Assembly: GCA_036874045.1 (NCBI GenBank)
Contig: JAZBRI010000003.1
Coordinates: 20,127,501 to 20,191,500, forward strand
Source of the DNA: Cymodocea nodosa
Taxonomy: Eukaryota > Streptophyta > Magnoliopsida > Alismatales > Cymodoceaceae
Direction of reading: 5' to 3'
Length of the DNA stretch: 64,000 bases
Part shown: positions 12,393 to 23,720 of the stretch, piece after piece
Position numbering within the stretch: position 1 is the stretch's first letter
Layout of the letters: each line of letters begins with the position of its first letter
The notes under the pieces: generated by a model
Database searches by the model: none
Told to the model about the DNA's origin: nothing
The model's input: only the letters and a program-made list of their open reading frames with translations
Position numbers and translations under genes: made by a program

Positions 12393-13529
12393 TAAGGCTT
12401 CACTAGAGGGGGGGTGAATGGTGATTAATGTGTAATTAAAAATTTTTTACTAACTTTTCTATCTAAATTTATTAATCAGTTTTCACAAGAGTTAAATAGA
12501 AGATTAAATATGCACAGTGGAAATAAAAGCAAGAAACACAAGTGAATTTTAGGTGGTTCACCAACTCGGCTAGTCCACCCCCAAGGATTACTTAGGCTTC
12601 ACTAAGTGTTTCAACACTTACAACACACTTGCTTTCAGGTCGAAGCAAGAACCAACCTCTTCAACGAATTTATTTTGTTGTACTTGTTGAGTTTGTAGGT
12701 CTAAATATGGTAAGTTACCGTTTGAAAGGGTGTTTCAAGATAACCTTTCAATTTTCTCAAACTTTCAGATAGTTATCTGTGTAACTTTCCGAAGGATGTT
12801 TGTAACTCACTGAAAAATCACTTAAGTCCTTTTGTCATGTGAGATTTTAAGTTGTACATGTGAGGTGTCATGAGTTCAGATACTTGTAACTTTAACTCAC
12901 TGAAAAGTTCTTGACTTTCGGATAGTTAGCTATAGTAACTCTTTGATTTTTCTTTTTAAGCTTCCAACTATTGTCTTCTTAATTTTGCTCGTGCATAATA
13001 GGATAACTTAAGTTTCGGATAGTTGAGTTTGTAACCTTTTGAAACTTCTTGTTTTTCGGATAGTTAGCTTTCTAACTCTCCGAAAAATCCTTTTATGCTT
13101 CTGTCTAGTTTCTGCACGTGGATAAATGAATGACTTAAGTTTCAGATAGTTAGCTTTCCTAACTTTTCGATTTCCTTGAATTTTCGAATAGTTAACTCCT
13201 TAACTCTTCGATCATTCAATCAGCTATCTTTCAAACTCTTCGAAGGCCTTGTATTTCCGGATAGTTATTCTTCTAACTATCCGACAATATTTCTGTTACT
13301 TAAAATGACTCTTCGGATACTTAAGCTTGTAACTCACTGAAGATTAACTTTCTTATGGATATTTAAGCCTGGAACTATTTAATTTTCTTATAGCTCTATA
13401 GCAGCAATTTCTAAACTACCTGTATCTATTTATCTGCCTTTTGATCTTTTGCTAAGCTGTCATATCTGTGAAATACAAATTATTTCCTCACATAGGTTTT
13501 TGCATTATCAAAATACTAGAGTCCTAACA
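12393..13529 (-). repeat. 5' LTR remnant of element S
   Basis: Starting at TAAGGCTTCAC it aligns to 2593 onward of the S 3' LTR; the terminal 11 bp are lost at the Athila-family junction. About 430 bp present in the 3' copy are missing at about 12655. It carries hairpins, including CGGATAGTTA (13258-13267) / TAACTATCCG (13274-13283). It ends TCCTAACA at 13529. No gene. Confidence 0.75.
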
Positions 13530-14275
13530 ACTCTCACTAATAAACATCCACCATGGAAGGAGAGGGATGGTTGCAAAGTTGTTGGAACAAGGTTGGAGAA
13601 GTAGGCATCCTTGCAAAGAGAAGATGAGTGGAAGAATGGAAGAGATCCCTTGCCCTAGACATGTGAGTTCCCCTTTTATATTTTCTTAGATGGCTAGGTT
13701 GATTCCAGCTCATTAATCCATTGGCAACTCCTCATCCAAGGGTCCCTTTTTGACATTTAATCTCATAACAAAGTTATATCAAGTTATGCAAAGAATAATC
13801 ATAATCTTCCATTCACATGACATATAAGGAAAGTGAAGCATAATAAGCCAACCATGTGTTGTATCTTGAATGTTCAATTTTCATTTTCCATAATCATGAT
13901 TAACTTTCTCTAATATGTAATTAAAAACATAATTTGTGCTCTTTATAATTAAATTCATATATTTGATTTTATATTAATATAGCCCTTGTTAAGGGAGCAC
14001 TAGTAAATCTAGCATTTGTATTTCTATGTATGTATACAATTATGTGATATGTGTCTTATTCTAATTACTAAAGTGTTTTCATATGGACTATTTAAGCTTG
14101 ACAATATCTTCATTTAAAGATAAATTTGTGCATTATTTCATTTTTAACTTATAAAACATGCATGGTTCAAAAAGATGATTTTCATGTAATTATATGTAAG
14201 ATTATGCAATATGCACATAATGTCCATAAAATGCATGTTTTACATCTAATAAAATGTACAAATCTTTGCTTTTCA

Positions 14276-14312
14276 CACCCCCATACCTATCCTTTGCTAG
14301 TCCCTTAGCAAA
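14276..14312 (-). promoter_or_regulatory. PPT and hairpin of element C
   Basis: On the minus strand GGTATGGGGGTG abuts the LTR start TGAAAAGC. TTTGCTA (14293-14299) / TAGCAAA (14306-14312) form the conserved stem-loop. The site fixes the orientation of C and marks 1027-14275 as its 3' LTR. Confidence 0.65.
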
Positions 14313-15555
14313 GAACTAGATCTAAAAAGAAGTAATTAACCCATATGAAAGCACACTTTTTGAAAAGAAAGTAAAAACAACTACAAAATAAACAAATCTA
14401 ACCTAGGCCACTTTTGTAGGGAGCATGACTACATTTAGCATATGTAGCAAGCCATTAAACCCTTAGGTCACCCTAGTGGTGGAGTTGTGTCTCTAGAGGG
14501 TTTTCAATAGATATACCCACAAAATCTATAAGACAAAAGAAAATAAATACAAATAGAAAAAACAAAGACAATAAAAATATGCTATCAGTTTCCTAGACAT
14601 GGATAAAGTTATTCTTAGGTAGTCTTGATCTATTAGCTTCACCTTTATTCAACCACCTCTCACCTTTCTAGTTTGGAGTTAAGTAATCATTCAAATTTCA
14701 TCCTAAGAAAGTAAAATACTATATAAATAAGTGTATGTGAAAATGACCAAGACTAAAAAATAACCTACTCAACTCCCTCCAAGTAACCTAGGTAGTCCCA
14801 AAGGTCTATCCTTGAGTCTATTGTCCCTTTATTTTAACTCTATTTTTTAGATTACCTCCTACTCTAGCACCTTTTTACGTGATCACAATCCCTTGCTTAG
14901 GGGAAAGTTAACTAGTTACTTAGTAGCTTTTGTAAGAACAGGTAATCAATCTCTTTTCTTTTTTTTTATCATTTTACTTTTTTCCCTCTCACCCTAGCCC
15001 TCTACCCTTAAGAGTGTCTCCCACATCATTGTGTGGGAATGAACAATTTTTACCTTATCCCTTTTATTCTACCCTTCTCATAGGACAACCCCAAGGTATA
15101 TTCTTAAGTTTTTACCTAAGTTTCCCTTCAAGAGGAGTGATCAAGGCCTTATGTAAGTGCAATGTTACATATAAGCTTAAAAATATGGATGACCTTGAAT
15201 TTTATTCTTCTCCTCCCTTTAGGGTTCAAGGTTTCTTTTCTAAAGGATTCACTTCTAGGTCTCAACTACACTTAAAAAAAAATCTATCTATTAGGACCTA
15301 AGAGCATAAATAAAAACATAATAAACAAGAAAAAAAACACAAAATTGAAAAAAAACTATCATCAAATGCCTCCCCCCCATAACTAAATTTTGTAGTGTCC
15401 TCAATGTAAAAAAAATTCATTTAGGCAATAAGATAAAAAACTTGAAGATGGTAAAAACAAAAGAAACAAACTATGACATGCAAGAAAAAATTACACCCCC
15501 ATACCTAGCATGCAATCCATATGCACTTGTATAAATTTAGATTGCATTATTTTTG
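14313..15555 (-). other. 3' noncoding region of element C
   Basis: No gene recognised. An internal polypurine box (complement of TTGAGGACACTACAAAA... GGGGGGGAGG) is at 15369-15407, and another CACCCCCATACCTAGC motif is near 15493. Plus-strand open frames here (14126-14308, 15014-15301) lack any recognisable domain and lie antisense to the element. Confidence 0.5.
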
Positions 15556-15814
15556 TGATGCATGTGTCTTTCATCAAGTATATGTATGTGTCTTTGTATA
15601 TGGTTGTATTTCTTTGATAATTTGTACAGGGTCAAACTTGTCTTTTGTGTATCACCAATCGTTGCCCCTATATATGTAAGGGGTCATCCACTTCCAAGGG
15701 ATGACATGCCAAAACCATCCCTTGATTTCGTTCTCCCCCTTCTTTGTACCAGCAACCATATAGTAAGGAATCATGATAGATTGATCACCCGTGGACGTAC
15801 CTATGTTGGGGAAC
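15556..15814 (+). repeat. Truncated 5' LTR of T1
   Basis: It aligns with the first about 259 bp of the 3' LTR, including the shared stretch around CAAGTATATGTATGTGTC and GGTCATCCACTTCCAAGG, then diverges after GGGGAACC. The last about 110 bp and the PBS are absent. TATATATG near 15671 is a possible TATA element. Confidence 0.8.
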
Positions 15815-16058
15815 CTTTAAATAAGGTATTTGGGCTCCTTTAAATAAGGAAACTACTCTGAACAGAAATTCGCTAGAGTTTGAATTGCAGGTGGAGAAAG
15901 CTCACTCCACCATCTTGTTGTGTTTGTCTGATGAAGTTATAATAGAAGTTGCTGATGAATCTACCTCGTTAGGTCTTTGGTAGAAACTTGGGTCATTGTA
16001 TATGACTAAGTCTTTAACAAACAAATTGTTGTTAAAGTAGAGACTATTCTCTTTAAAG

Positions 16059-16480
16059 ATGATAAAAGGTGTACCTCTTAAGCAGCATTTAGATCAGCTA
16101 AATGCTATTCTGATGGAACTCAAGAATATTGGAGTAATCATAGAAGATGAAGATGCAACTCTTATCTTGCTTTATTCACTCCCATTGAGTTATGAAAACT
16201 TTGTTTAGTTTTGTGTAGTTGGAAGAGATTCAATTACACTAAAAGAAGTGATGTCCAGCTTCATTCCAGGGAGCTTAGGCACATGGTGCATGGTAGAAAC
16301 GAGGCAAGTGGTGTTGGCCTCTCAACTCAACAGCAAGAGAACAGGAGAAGAAGCTAAAGACAAGGTGGAGGGAAGAATAGAAGCAGAAGCAAGTCGAAAG
16401 GCAAGTACTCTAGGGATACTTGCCATTACTGTAAGGAGAAAGGACACTGGAAATCACATTGTCCCAAGCTTATGAACAAA
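16059..16480 (+). pseudogene. T1 gag remnant with zinc knuckle
   Basis: From the ATG at 16059 the frame gives a UBN2-type gag segment ([16 protein letters not shown], then LPLSYENFV) ending at a TAG near 16208. After a frame change it reaches a CCHC zinc knuckle, CHYCKEKGHWKSHC (about 16421-16462), the nucleic-acid binding site of Copia nucleocapsid. The N-terminal half of gag is missing. Confidence 0.8.
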
Positions 16481-17872
16481 GGAAAGGCTGCTGTGGCAGA
16501 AACCAATTTTACATTAGGTGATGACTTTTCTCTTATAGTTTGTTGCAGTGCCTATTCTAATGATCAGTGGATTACGGACTCAGGAGCTTCACATCATATG
16601 ACTCCTACTAGGGAGTATTTTGACACCTACGAGCAGGTGGAGGGTGGTCAAGTGACTTTGGCCAATAATGATGTGTGTTCTAGAGTTGGTGTAGGCACTA
16701 TAAAATTTAAACTGCATGATGGCACAGTTAGAATTCTAGAGGACGTTTGGCACATCCCAAAGCTTGGAAAAAGTCTGATCTCACTAATGGCCATTGATGC
16801 TAAGGGTTATAGATATATAGGTGGTGAGGGGAAGATTAGCATACTGAAAAGCTCGTTAGTTGTTATGAAGGGAACCAAATCTGGTCCTTTATACATTTTG
16901 CAAGACACTCCAATTGTTGGTGCAACTACATCAGCTATATATGATCAACAGGATTTTTCTATCATGTGGCACTCAAGGATGGGTCATTTGGGGCAGAAAG
17001 GAATGCAGAAACTGAGTAGTCTGGGCAAGTTTGATGGGCACAAGGTTGCTTGTATTGACATGTGCAAGCATTGTGTCTTTGGCAAACAAAAAAGAGTGTC
17101 ATTTGCATGCAGTCAGCATAGCTCCAAGGGAGTTTTTTATATTCATGCTGATTGTTGGGGGCCTTCATGTTAGTCTTCTATTGTAGGTTCCAGATATTTT
17201 CTTTCTATCATTGACTGTCATTCAAGGATGAACTGGGTTTTCTTTTTGACACACAAAAGTGAAGCTTTTTCTTGCTTCAAGCATTGGAAGAAGCAGGTAG
17301 AAAACCAAACAGATAGAAAGGTAAAATATCTTAGAACTGATAATGGTCTTGAGTTTTATTCTCAAGAATTTGATAACTTTTGTAAAGATGAAGGCATTAC
17401 ACGGCATAATACTGTCAGGTATACCCTTCAGTAAAATGGAGTGGCTGAAAGATTGAATAGAATACTCCTAAAAAAGGCACGTTGTATGTTGTCTCATGTA
17501 GGTTTGAGCAAGAAGTTTTGGGCAGAGGTTGTTAACACAGCTTCCTATCTGGTGAACAGGTCCCCTTCTAATGCCTTAGATGGGAAGATACCTCTTGAGG
17601 TATGGTTGAAAAGATCTGCTAGTTATTCAAAGCTTAGAATTTTCGGGTGTCCAGCTTACTATCATGTGAACAATGGCAAGCTGGAACCACGTGCCAAGAA
17701 AGGCATATTTGTGGGCTATGGTGTTGGTGTAAAGGGATACATGATATATGATATTGAATCTCACAAAGTAATATATAGCCGTGATGTTACTTTTGATGAG
17801 AATTCTCTTTTACAGGCAATAGATAAACTAGTAGGTGAAATACCAGAAATTGAGCACACCCTTCCTGAATAG
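16472..17872 (+). pseudogene. T1 pol: protease and integrase
   Basis: The protease active site is WITDSGASHHMTP (about 16570). The GAG-pre-integrase zinc region has H-x3-H and C-x2-C pairs in WHSRMGHLGQKG and CIDMCKHC (about 16965-17085). The integrase core follows, with TDNGLEF near 17337 and NGVAERLNR near 17434. The C-terminal part has FGCPAYYH near 17640. TAG at 17171, TAA at 17432 and TAG at 17870 interrupt one continuous frame. Protease processes the polyprotein and integrase inserts the cDNA. Motifs are complete apart from the stops. Confidence 0.85.
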
Positions 17873-17882
17873 ATGGAGATAG

Positions 17883-19664
17883 ATGACGCACAGCAGCCGC
17901 TTATCACTGATCAAGTTGAAATTAAAGAAAATCTCATCTGAAACTCAGGAAAATGAAGTTGAGGAGGAAGAGGTGGAGCAACCACCACCAAGAACCATTG
18001 GCAAAGATCGTCCTAGAAGAGACGTTAGACCTCCGATTAGATATGGCTACGACAGTTTGGTTGCTTTTGCCTTACAAGTAGCAGTTGAGGTGGAGGATTC
18101 TATTGATCCACCTACATGTGAAGTTGCAATGAAAGATTCAGAAGCTGGTCTTTGGATGTATGTTATAGAGGAGGAACTCCAATCTCTCCATAAGAATAAG
18201 ACTTGGGAACTGATGAAATGTCCAAAGAACACAAATATTGTTGGTTGCAAATGGGTCTATAAGAAGAAGATTGGGACTCAAGGCAACGTAGGCGTGCAGC
18301 ACAAGGCAAGATTAGTCGCCAAAGGTTATTCATAGCGAGAAGGAGTTGACTTCAATGAGGTATTTGCTCCTGTTGTACGTCATACATCTATTAGAATTTT
18401 GTTATCCATTGCTGCAGCATAGAATTTAGAATTGGAACAACTATATGTAAAGACAACCTTCTTGCATGGTGAGTTGGAAGAAAATATTTGGATGGAACAA
18501 CCAACAAGGTTTGTGGTGAAAGGTAAATCTGATTGGGTGTGCAAATTAAATAAGTCCTTGTATAGACTTAAACAGTCACCACGCCAATGGTACAAAAGGT
18601 TTGATGCCTTTATAGTTAAAGTTGGTTTTAGACGTAGCAATTATGATTCATGTGTATATGTTAAAACTCTTGATAAGAGTACACATGTTTATTTGTTATT
18701 GTATGTTGATGATATTCTTATAGCTGTGAAGAATATCGAAGTGATACAGGAGCTGAAGGACACATTAAAATTAGAATTTGATATGAAGGATCTTGGTCTA
18801 GCTGGCAGAATTCTTGGAATGGAGATTAGGAGTGAAAGAAATTCTAGTAAGCTATTTTTGAATCAACAGAAGTATATTGAGAAGATCCTTAGCAGATTTG
18901 GTATGGCTTCATGCAAAGCCATTAACACGCCTTATGACAGAAATGTCAAATTGTCATCTGCGATGTGTCCACAAACTAATTCTGAAAAGCTTGATATGTA
19001 GCAAGTTCCTTATGCATAGGCAGTTGGAAGTCTTATGTATGCTATGGTATGCACTAGGCCTGATTTGGCATATCCTTCGAGCGTTGTTAGTAGGTTCATG
19101 TCCAATCTGGGTAGGGAACATTGGAAAGCATTTAAAAGGATATTTAGATATTTGAAAGGAACTTCAGGTGTTGGCTTGATGTATGCAGTAGATCAGGGTT
19201 GTACTATGGCTGGTTATACAAACTCAGACTATGCAAGTGATGTTGATAGAAGGAGATCATTATCTGGTTATGTCTTTACATTTGCAGGTTCTATTGTGAG
19301 TTGGAAATCAACTCTTCATCCTACGGTATCTCTGTCCACAACTGAGGTTGAATATGTGGCTATGACAGAAGCTGCAAAGGAAGGGATTTGGTTGAAAGGC
19401 TTACTTGGAGACTTTGGTTGGCACATTGATAAAGCTGATATCTTCTGTGATAGTCTTAGCGCTATTTGTTTCTCCAAAGATAATGTCTTTCATGATAGAA
19501 CTAAACATATTGATGTTAAGTATCACTTCCTCAGGAATGAAGACAGGATAAAGATTATGAAGGTCAACACAAAGGACAATCTAGCTGATATGTTTACAAA
19601 GGGCGTTGTTGAAAGCAAGTTCAAGCATTGCTTGGACTTACTCAACGTCTATTGCTGCTACTGA
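17883..19664 (+). pseudogene. T1 pol: reverse transcriptase and RNase H
   Basis: After a frameshift near 17875 the frame carries RVT_2 motifs: WELMKCPKNTNIVGCKWVYK (about 18205), then LNKSLYRLKQSPRQWY (18550), then the catalytic YVDDILI (about 18700). RNase H follows with GYTNSDYASDVD (about 19210), STTEVEYVAMTEA (19335) and an ADMFTKG tail (19585). Stops at 18333, 18420, 18999 and about 19017 break the frame. The enzyme would copy element RNA into cDNA. Confidence 0.85.
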
Positions 19665-19734
19665 CCTAAGTTGGGTCTTGGTAATCCATCACCTGTTCGT
19701 GGTGAAGATTGATGAAAGACAAGGTGGAGATTTA

Positions 19735-20106
19735 TGATGCATGTGTCTTCCATCAAGTATATGTATGTGTCTTTGTATATGGTTGTATTTCTTTGATAAT
19801 TTGTATAGGGGCAAACTTGTCTTTTGTGTATCACCAACCGTTATCCCTATATATGTAAGGGGTCATCCACTTCCAAGGGATGCTATGCCAAAACCATCCC
19901 TTGATTTCATTCTCCCCTTTCTTTGTACCAGCAACCATACAGCAAGGAATCATGATAGATTGATCACCTATGGATGTACCTGTGTTGGGGAACCACGTAA
20001 ATTTGTTGTTCTTCGAATTCTCCACTTGCAATCCTCTCTTCCACGTAGATCTCTTCTCCACGCTACCCTTAGATGCTCTACGTTTGTTTGATCTTTCTGC
20101 ACAACA
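19735..20106 (+). repeat. 3' LTR of T1
   Basis: The 372-bp LTR follows a short purine-rich tract (AAGGTGGAGATTTA), the probable PPT. It starts TGATGCATG and ends CACAACA. TATATATG near 19850 may be its TATA box. The open frames on both strands here are LTR sequence. Confidence 0.8.
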
Positions 20107-20342
20107 ATTTCTAAAACATACAATGGAGATTGAGTAGTATGCTAAAAAAATAATGCTCAATACAAGTATCATTGAAGTGCATCATAAGGAAATAAGGTTA
20201 AGAATGCATACCTTACTTGACAAAGAAAAGAACTAAACTACAAAACTAATAAACATATCAAAATAGAAAAATTGAAATAAAAAGAACTACAACATGTAAC
20301 AAATAATAAAAACACTAATAAAAAGATTTTTTTTTTTTTTTT
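20107..20342. other. AT-rich spacer with poly-T run
   Basis: No gene seen. A T-run at about 20327-20343 reads as poly-A on the minus strand, directly after the stop region of the gag fragment. It could be a retrotransposed 3' end or a simple repeat. Confidence 0.4.
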
Positions 20343-21700
20343 TCAAGCAGAAGATGAGGGATCAAGCCCTTGAATGTCATCTTGAACAGCATGCACATTT
20401 GTCAGGTGTGGGTTGGGTATGGTGTTGCTAGGTAACTCTCCCTGTGCTCTACCTCTAGATGAGGCGATGAACTTGTCAAATTTGGCCTCAAGACTCTTTA
20501 TGGCCCTATCATGACTAGCCAACATGGGGTTTGTTTGCCCACTTGCCTGTATTAGAGTTTGAAGCCCCTTCTCTATCTCAGAGAATCTCCTTTCTAACCC
20601 CAACATTCTATCATTTAATAAGGACAATTCATTTGACTGATGGATATTGGGAGTGGCATGAGTATCCTACTGTCGCCATGAGAAATTGGGATGGTTCTTC
20701 CATCCCGAGGTGTAGTGTGATGACGATTGGAATGGCCTTTGCCCTAGCCTAATGGCATTCACTTCCTCCAATGATTGTCCTTGCGTGGCCGAGCATTCTT
20801 CAATAACATGCCCTAAGGTGCCACATGCTATGCACTTGACCTCAACTACCTTCTCTTTCTATTTTTGCTTCCCTATAATCAAATCTTCTACCTTTTTCAC
20901 CATAGAGGACGTTCTTGCTTCCATTCCAATCATAGGGTCAATAGCATGCATGCCTCTAGGAAAGGATCTATTTGTTGAGCTCTCAAATTCCATTGTGCGT
21001 TCTGCAAGCTCCACTAAAGCTTCCCAAGCATGATTCTCATCTAGTTTCATAAAACATCTAGGGCATAAGTTCTCTAACATCATCTTTGAATTGTAATCTA
21101 GCCCCTCATATAAAACTTGACATTGCTTAGACTTAGGTAAGACATGATTTGGACATCTTGCTATCAACCTATTAAAATGCTCAAAGAATTTCCAGAAAGG
21201 CTCATTGTTTTGCAGGTAGATGTTCAAAATGACATTCTTGGCTTGGATGCTTATACAAGGGATGAAATTTCTTAATAAAAAGACCACAAAAATCAGCCCA
21301 AGTATGGATGGAGTCAGCTGGTAAAGTGTGCAACCACATTTTTGCATCATCATGAAGAGCAAAAGGTATAAATATGAGTTTAATTGCATCCACTAGTACT
21401 TCAGGTATATTTACCATATTACAGACATCACTAAAATCATACAAGAAATCATAGGCATCTTCTTTGTCTAATCCGTGAAATTTGGGCAATTGACTCATGT
21501 AATTCATGTGTAATTCAAATTTCTACCCATTTACTGGTGGTAATGACAAATAGGATGGCCAGCTATGAACTTAAGGGTAATAAATCTCTTCAAGAGATTG
21601 TAGTTGCTGGTTTATACCTAGTCTCCCATCCTTAGGGGTTCTTCTACTACTCTAATGTCCTCTTCCAAAGGGGGTTGTCTAACTAGTCTAGACACACTAT
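20343..21700 (-). pseudogene. Athila-type gag fragment
   Basis: Minus-strand frames give a plant Ty3-gypsy gag. The N-terminal lead ends FELHMNYMSQLPKFHGLD (about 21500). The Retrotrans_gag core spans about 21450-21020 (KMWLHTLPADSIHTWADF, then RLIARCPNHVLPKSKQCQ). A CX2CX4HX4C knuckle, CIACGTLGHVIEEC, lies near 20795-20840. A C-terminal part ends at about 20343. The frame changes near 21215 and there are stops near 20858 and 20655. No protease or RT follows, so it is a 3'-truncated piece or a gag-only element. It includes the capsid region that A2 and F1 lack. Confidence 0.8.
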
Positions 21701-22210
21701 CTCTCACCCACCTAGGATGTTGCATACACCAATAATAATTACAAGAAGAATAGTATGCACGAATAAAAGTAAGAATAACACTCACAGTGAGATAGCCTCT
21801 GATCTAGACACCTACATGATTGATCGGTAAAAAAAACAACTAAATGTAAATAAGTGCATAACAAAAAAATGCCATCTCAAAGGTATTGATCTAATGCCAT
21901 CTCAAAGTCTCCTAGCCATTAGTAATTAGTTGATTTAGAAGAAAATCAGAGGATGAAAACAGAGATTATTGAAAGTAAGAAACAAGAATGATAGAAGAAA
22001 GCTTTGTTTAGGGTTTTCCCTTACATAATAGGGTTTGTATAACGATCTTCATAAATCTTAGTCCTAGGATCCATATATAGAGACTAAATAAAGAAACATT
22101 AAAGTGATGTGTACAAGTACAATAAAACCCCTAAAAAAGGACAAAATTTCACAAGTTCAACAAGTTGAGAGATCTATGATGGGTATTCCTATATATATAT
22201 ATATATAACA
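21701..22210 (-). other. Probable leader and LTR-like promoter of the gag fragment
   Basis: No gene. On the minus strand CTCTATATATGG (22071-22082) is a good TATA match about 370 bp upstream of gag-like sequence. A 14-bp word, ATGCCATCTCAAAG, is duplicated (21871 and 21896). A TA microsatellite lies at 22188-22207. LTR ends and a PBS could not be fixed. Confidence 0.35.
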
Positions 22211-23700
22211 AATTCGAATGCAAGCTTTCTATATGTCTTGTTAAAAAAAGGTTCAACCTTATCTTCTAAATCGGCAGGAGGATATATAACATCATGGTAA
22301 CCTATTAATTACGATAATAGCTTAATTATTGACTAACAAAAATGGTATTTGTTATTTTTACTAAGATTTAAATCCTAATGACCATAATTAAGGAAAAAAT
22401 ACTTTAAGGTCAACTTATCTTCTCTCTACCATCCTCGTAAAGAAAGGCAACCAATGTCAGTTCTAGTTCTCGGCAGTTGCCAAAATTTTCAACCAGCAGT
22501 GTCTTTTATTACACAGTTGGGGTTGTGAACTAATGATTTAGTTAATTAAATTACCATTTCCGATAAAAAGAAACTCGTGATCTACCAAAAGAGGAACGGT
22601 TCATGGTGATTGAATCCCCGGGACTTTTCAGCAAAGCCAAAATTAATTAATGATTATAAAATGTGTGTGATTACTTGCAAAAAAAAAAGTGTGATGTAAT
22701 CTCACGCAGGATTGAAAATGCGATCCATGTCGCTATCGACCCCTCTCTTTTTTTTTAATTTTTATTTTACGATGTCTAGCGAATACAAGGGCTCGAATTC
22801 GCGACTTTTAAGTAATGAAACGGACGTTTATCAATTGGGTCCCCGAAGCCTCATTTGTATCGAGAAGTTTTCCGATTTGTTCTCGCGCGAGTATTAATTA
22901 TATATATATATTGAAAGTAGTTTTTGACGAAGTCCACGATTATTTTTACTTCCAGTGGTTAAAATTTCACTGCAAACAAGTCAAATCACTCAAATGGTGG
23001 AGGGAATATTAATAAGGCAAGGACGTCGGTAATGACTGCCAGACTCTACTCATCATGTGTACACACATAAATAAGTAAAGTAGAATGTCTGTCAACATGT
23101 CATCGTCGGCAAGGCAACAAATGGTGTTGATTCGGCCACGATTCTGTATTTCTGTGATCTACAAAACCGAGCGGTAATCTCCATCGTCCTGATTGAAAAG
23201 ATTGCTTTCGGTATTCAATGAACGTCATATTCCGAATCTTCAAGGAGGATAACTACGATGTGTTGTAGGAGGGCATTAACAGTTCAACTATATGTATTTT
23301 AGGATTTTTTTTTTACTTGTATGTCTTTGAAATTTTTTTTAACTAATTACTTGTGTGTCATGTGAAATTCTTTATTCACTTATAAGTCATTATAAATTAG
23401 TAGCAGGTGGGATTTTCTGGTGGTGGCATTAGGTAATTATCAAGTCATACCTTATTTTTTATTATAAATACATGAAAGTTGAAAGTAACCATATAGAATT
23501 TATGAGTAGACAATTATAAATACGTGATGAATTAAATTTTAAAAAAATCGGTACTTGATAAAGGTCTTAAAAATAAATTTTAACCATTGATTTTTTAAGT
23601 AAAAATATAATAACTAATATGAGACAAATTAATATGAAATTTTAATATATTGTAGATTATAAGATAGATTAACTAATTTGAACAACGCTTAGGTGACAAC
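22211..23700. other. Stretch without recognisable gene, less repetitive in appearance
   Basis: Apart from the SINE-like sequence at 22745-22845 I recognise nothing. It does not match other parts of the window and has somewhat higher GC in 23000-23270. It may be an unrelated insertion, an LTR of the Tat element, or pre-existing genomic DNA. Confidence 0.35.
22745..22845 (-). mobile_element. Possible tRNA-derived SINE
   Basis: On the minus strand ACCCAATTGATAAACG (A-box-like, about 22826-22841) is followed some 25 bp later by CGCGAATTCGAGCCC (22789-22803). The latter resembles the B box GGTTCGANNCC. After about 30 bp comes an A-rich tail (AAAATAAAAATTAAAAAAAA, about 22746-22769). Order and spacing fit a Pol III SINE. 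No clear target-site duplication was found and the A box is poor. Confidence 0.35.
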
Positions 23701-23720
23701 AATGTCTGTATCGACATATC

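Larger units (their letters stand above)
2582..13529 (-). mobile_element. Element S: Sirevirus-like Copia element with gag only
   Basis: The ends are TGTTAGGA and TCCTAACA, with GCTCT (2577-2581) and ACTCT (13530-13534) as target-site duplication with one mismatch. The 3' LTR is on the left (2582-6017, with a solo LTR inside). A PPT (AAAAAGGGGGAGAT on minus) starts at 6018. A degraded gag covers 7659-9147. The 5' LTR remnant is 12393-13529. No protease, integrase or RT was found. The gag motifs and repeated GGGGGAGA-type tracts fit the Sirevirus lineage. The 5' part was damaged by an Athila-family insertion at 9160-12392. Confidence 0.75.
1027..14275 (-). repeat. 3' LTR of element C, split by element S
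   Basis: The LTR occupies 1027-2581 and 13530-14275, about 2.3 kb after removing S. It runs TGTAAGGG to CTTTTCA on the plus strand. The break follows TTGCTCT (2581) and resumes at ACTCTCAC (13530); the intact copy at 48560-48572 reads TTGCTCTCACC. A block near 1079-1137 (GCAAGCACA, GTGCAAGTA, GGTCATCC) resembles a block in the Athila-family LTRs. No protein gene is recognised. Confidence 0.75.
15556..20106 (+). mobile_element. Element T1: Tork-like Copia retrotransposon, degraded
   Basis: A TGATGCATGTG-start LTR at 15556-15814 is matched by a 3' LTR at 19735-20106 (to CACAACA). Between them lies a gag-pol reading frame in Copia order: gag, protease, integrase, RT, RNase H. Wording of the motifs (for example FGCPAYYHVNNGKLEPRAKK) fits the TNT1-94/Tork group. 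The end of the 5' LTR, the PBS and the gag start are deleted. No convincing target-site duplication was found (TTTTG left, ATTTC right). At least six stops and one frameshift disable it. Confidence 0.85.

Noticed and set aside
2582..13529. Terminal TGTTAGGA/TCCTAACA considered as TIRs of a DNA transposon
   Set aside because: The short inverted ends are the TG...CA ends of LTRs; a PPT, two LTRs and a Copia gag are present.
15562..15843. Open frames in both T1 LTRs (also 19741-20091)
   Set aside because: They are LTR sequence; the reading frame differs between the two copies after the shared part and no domain is seen.
22789..22842. Considered as a true tRNA gene
   Set aside because: No acceptor stem pairing or clear anticodon arm could be built and the A box is poor; at best a SINE head or tRNA relic.
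22712..23012. Two overlapping short plus-strand frames
   Set aside because: They overlap the SINE-like sequence, share no known domain and have no neighbours or signals of a gene.
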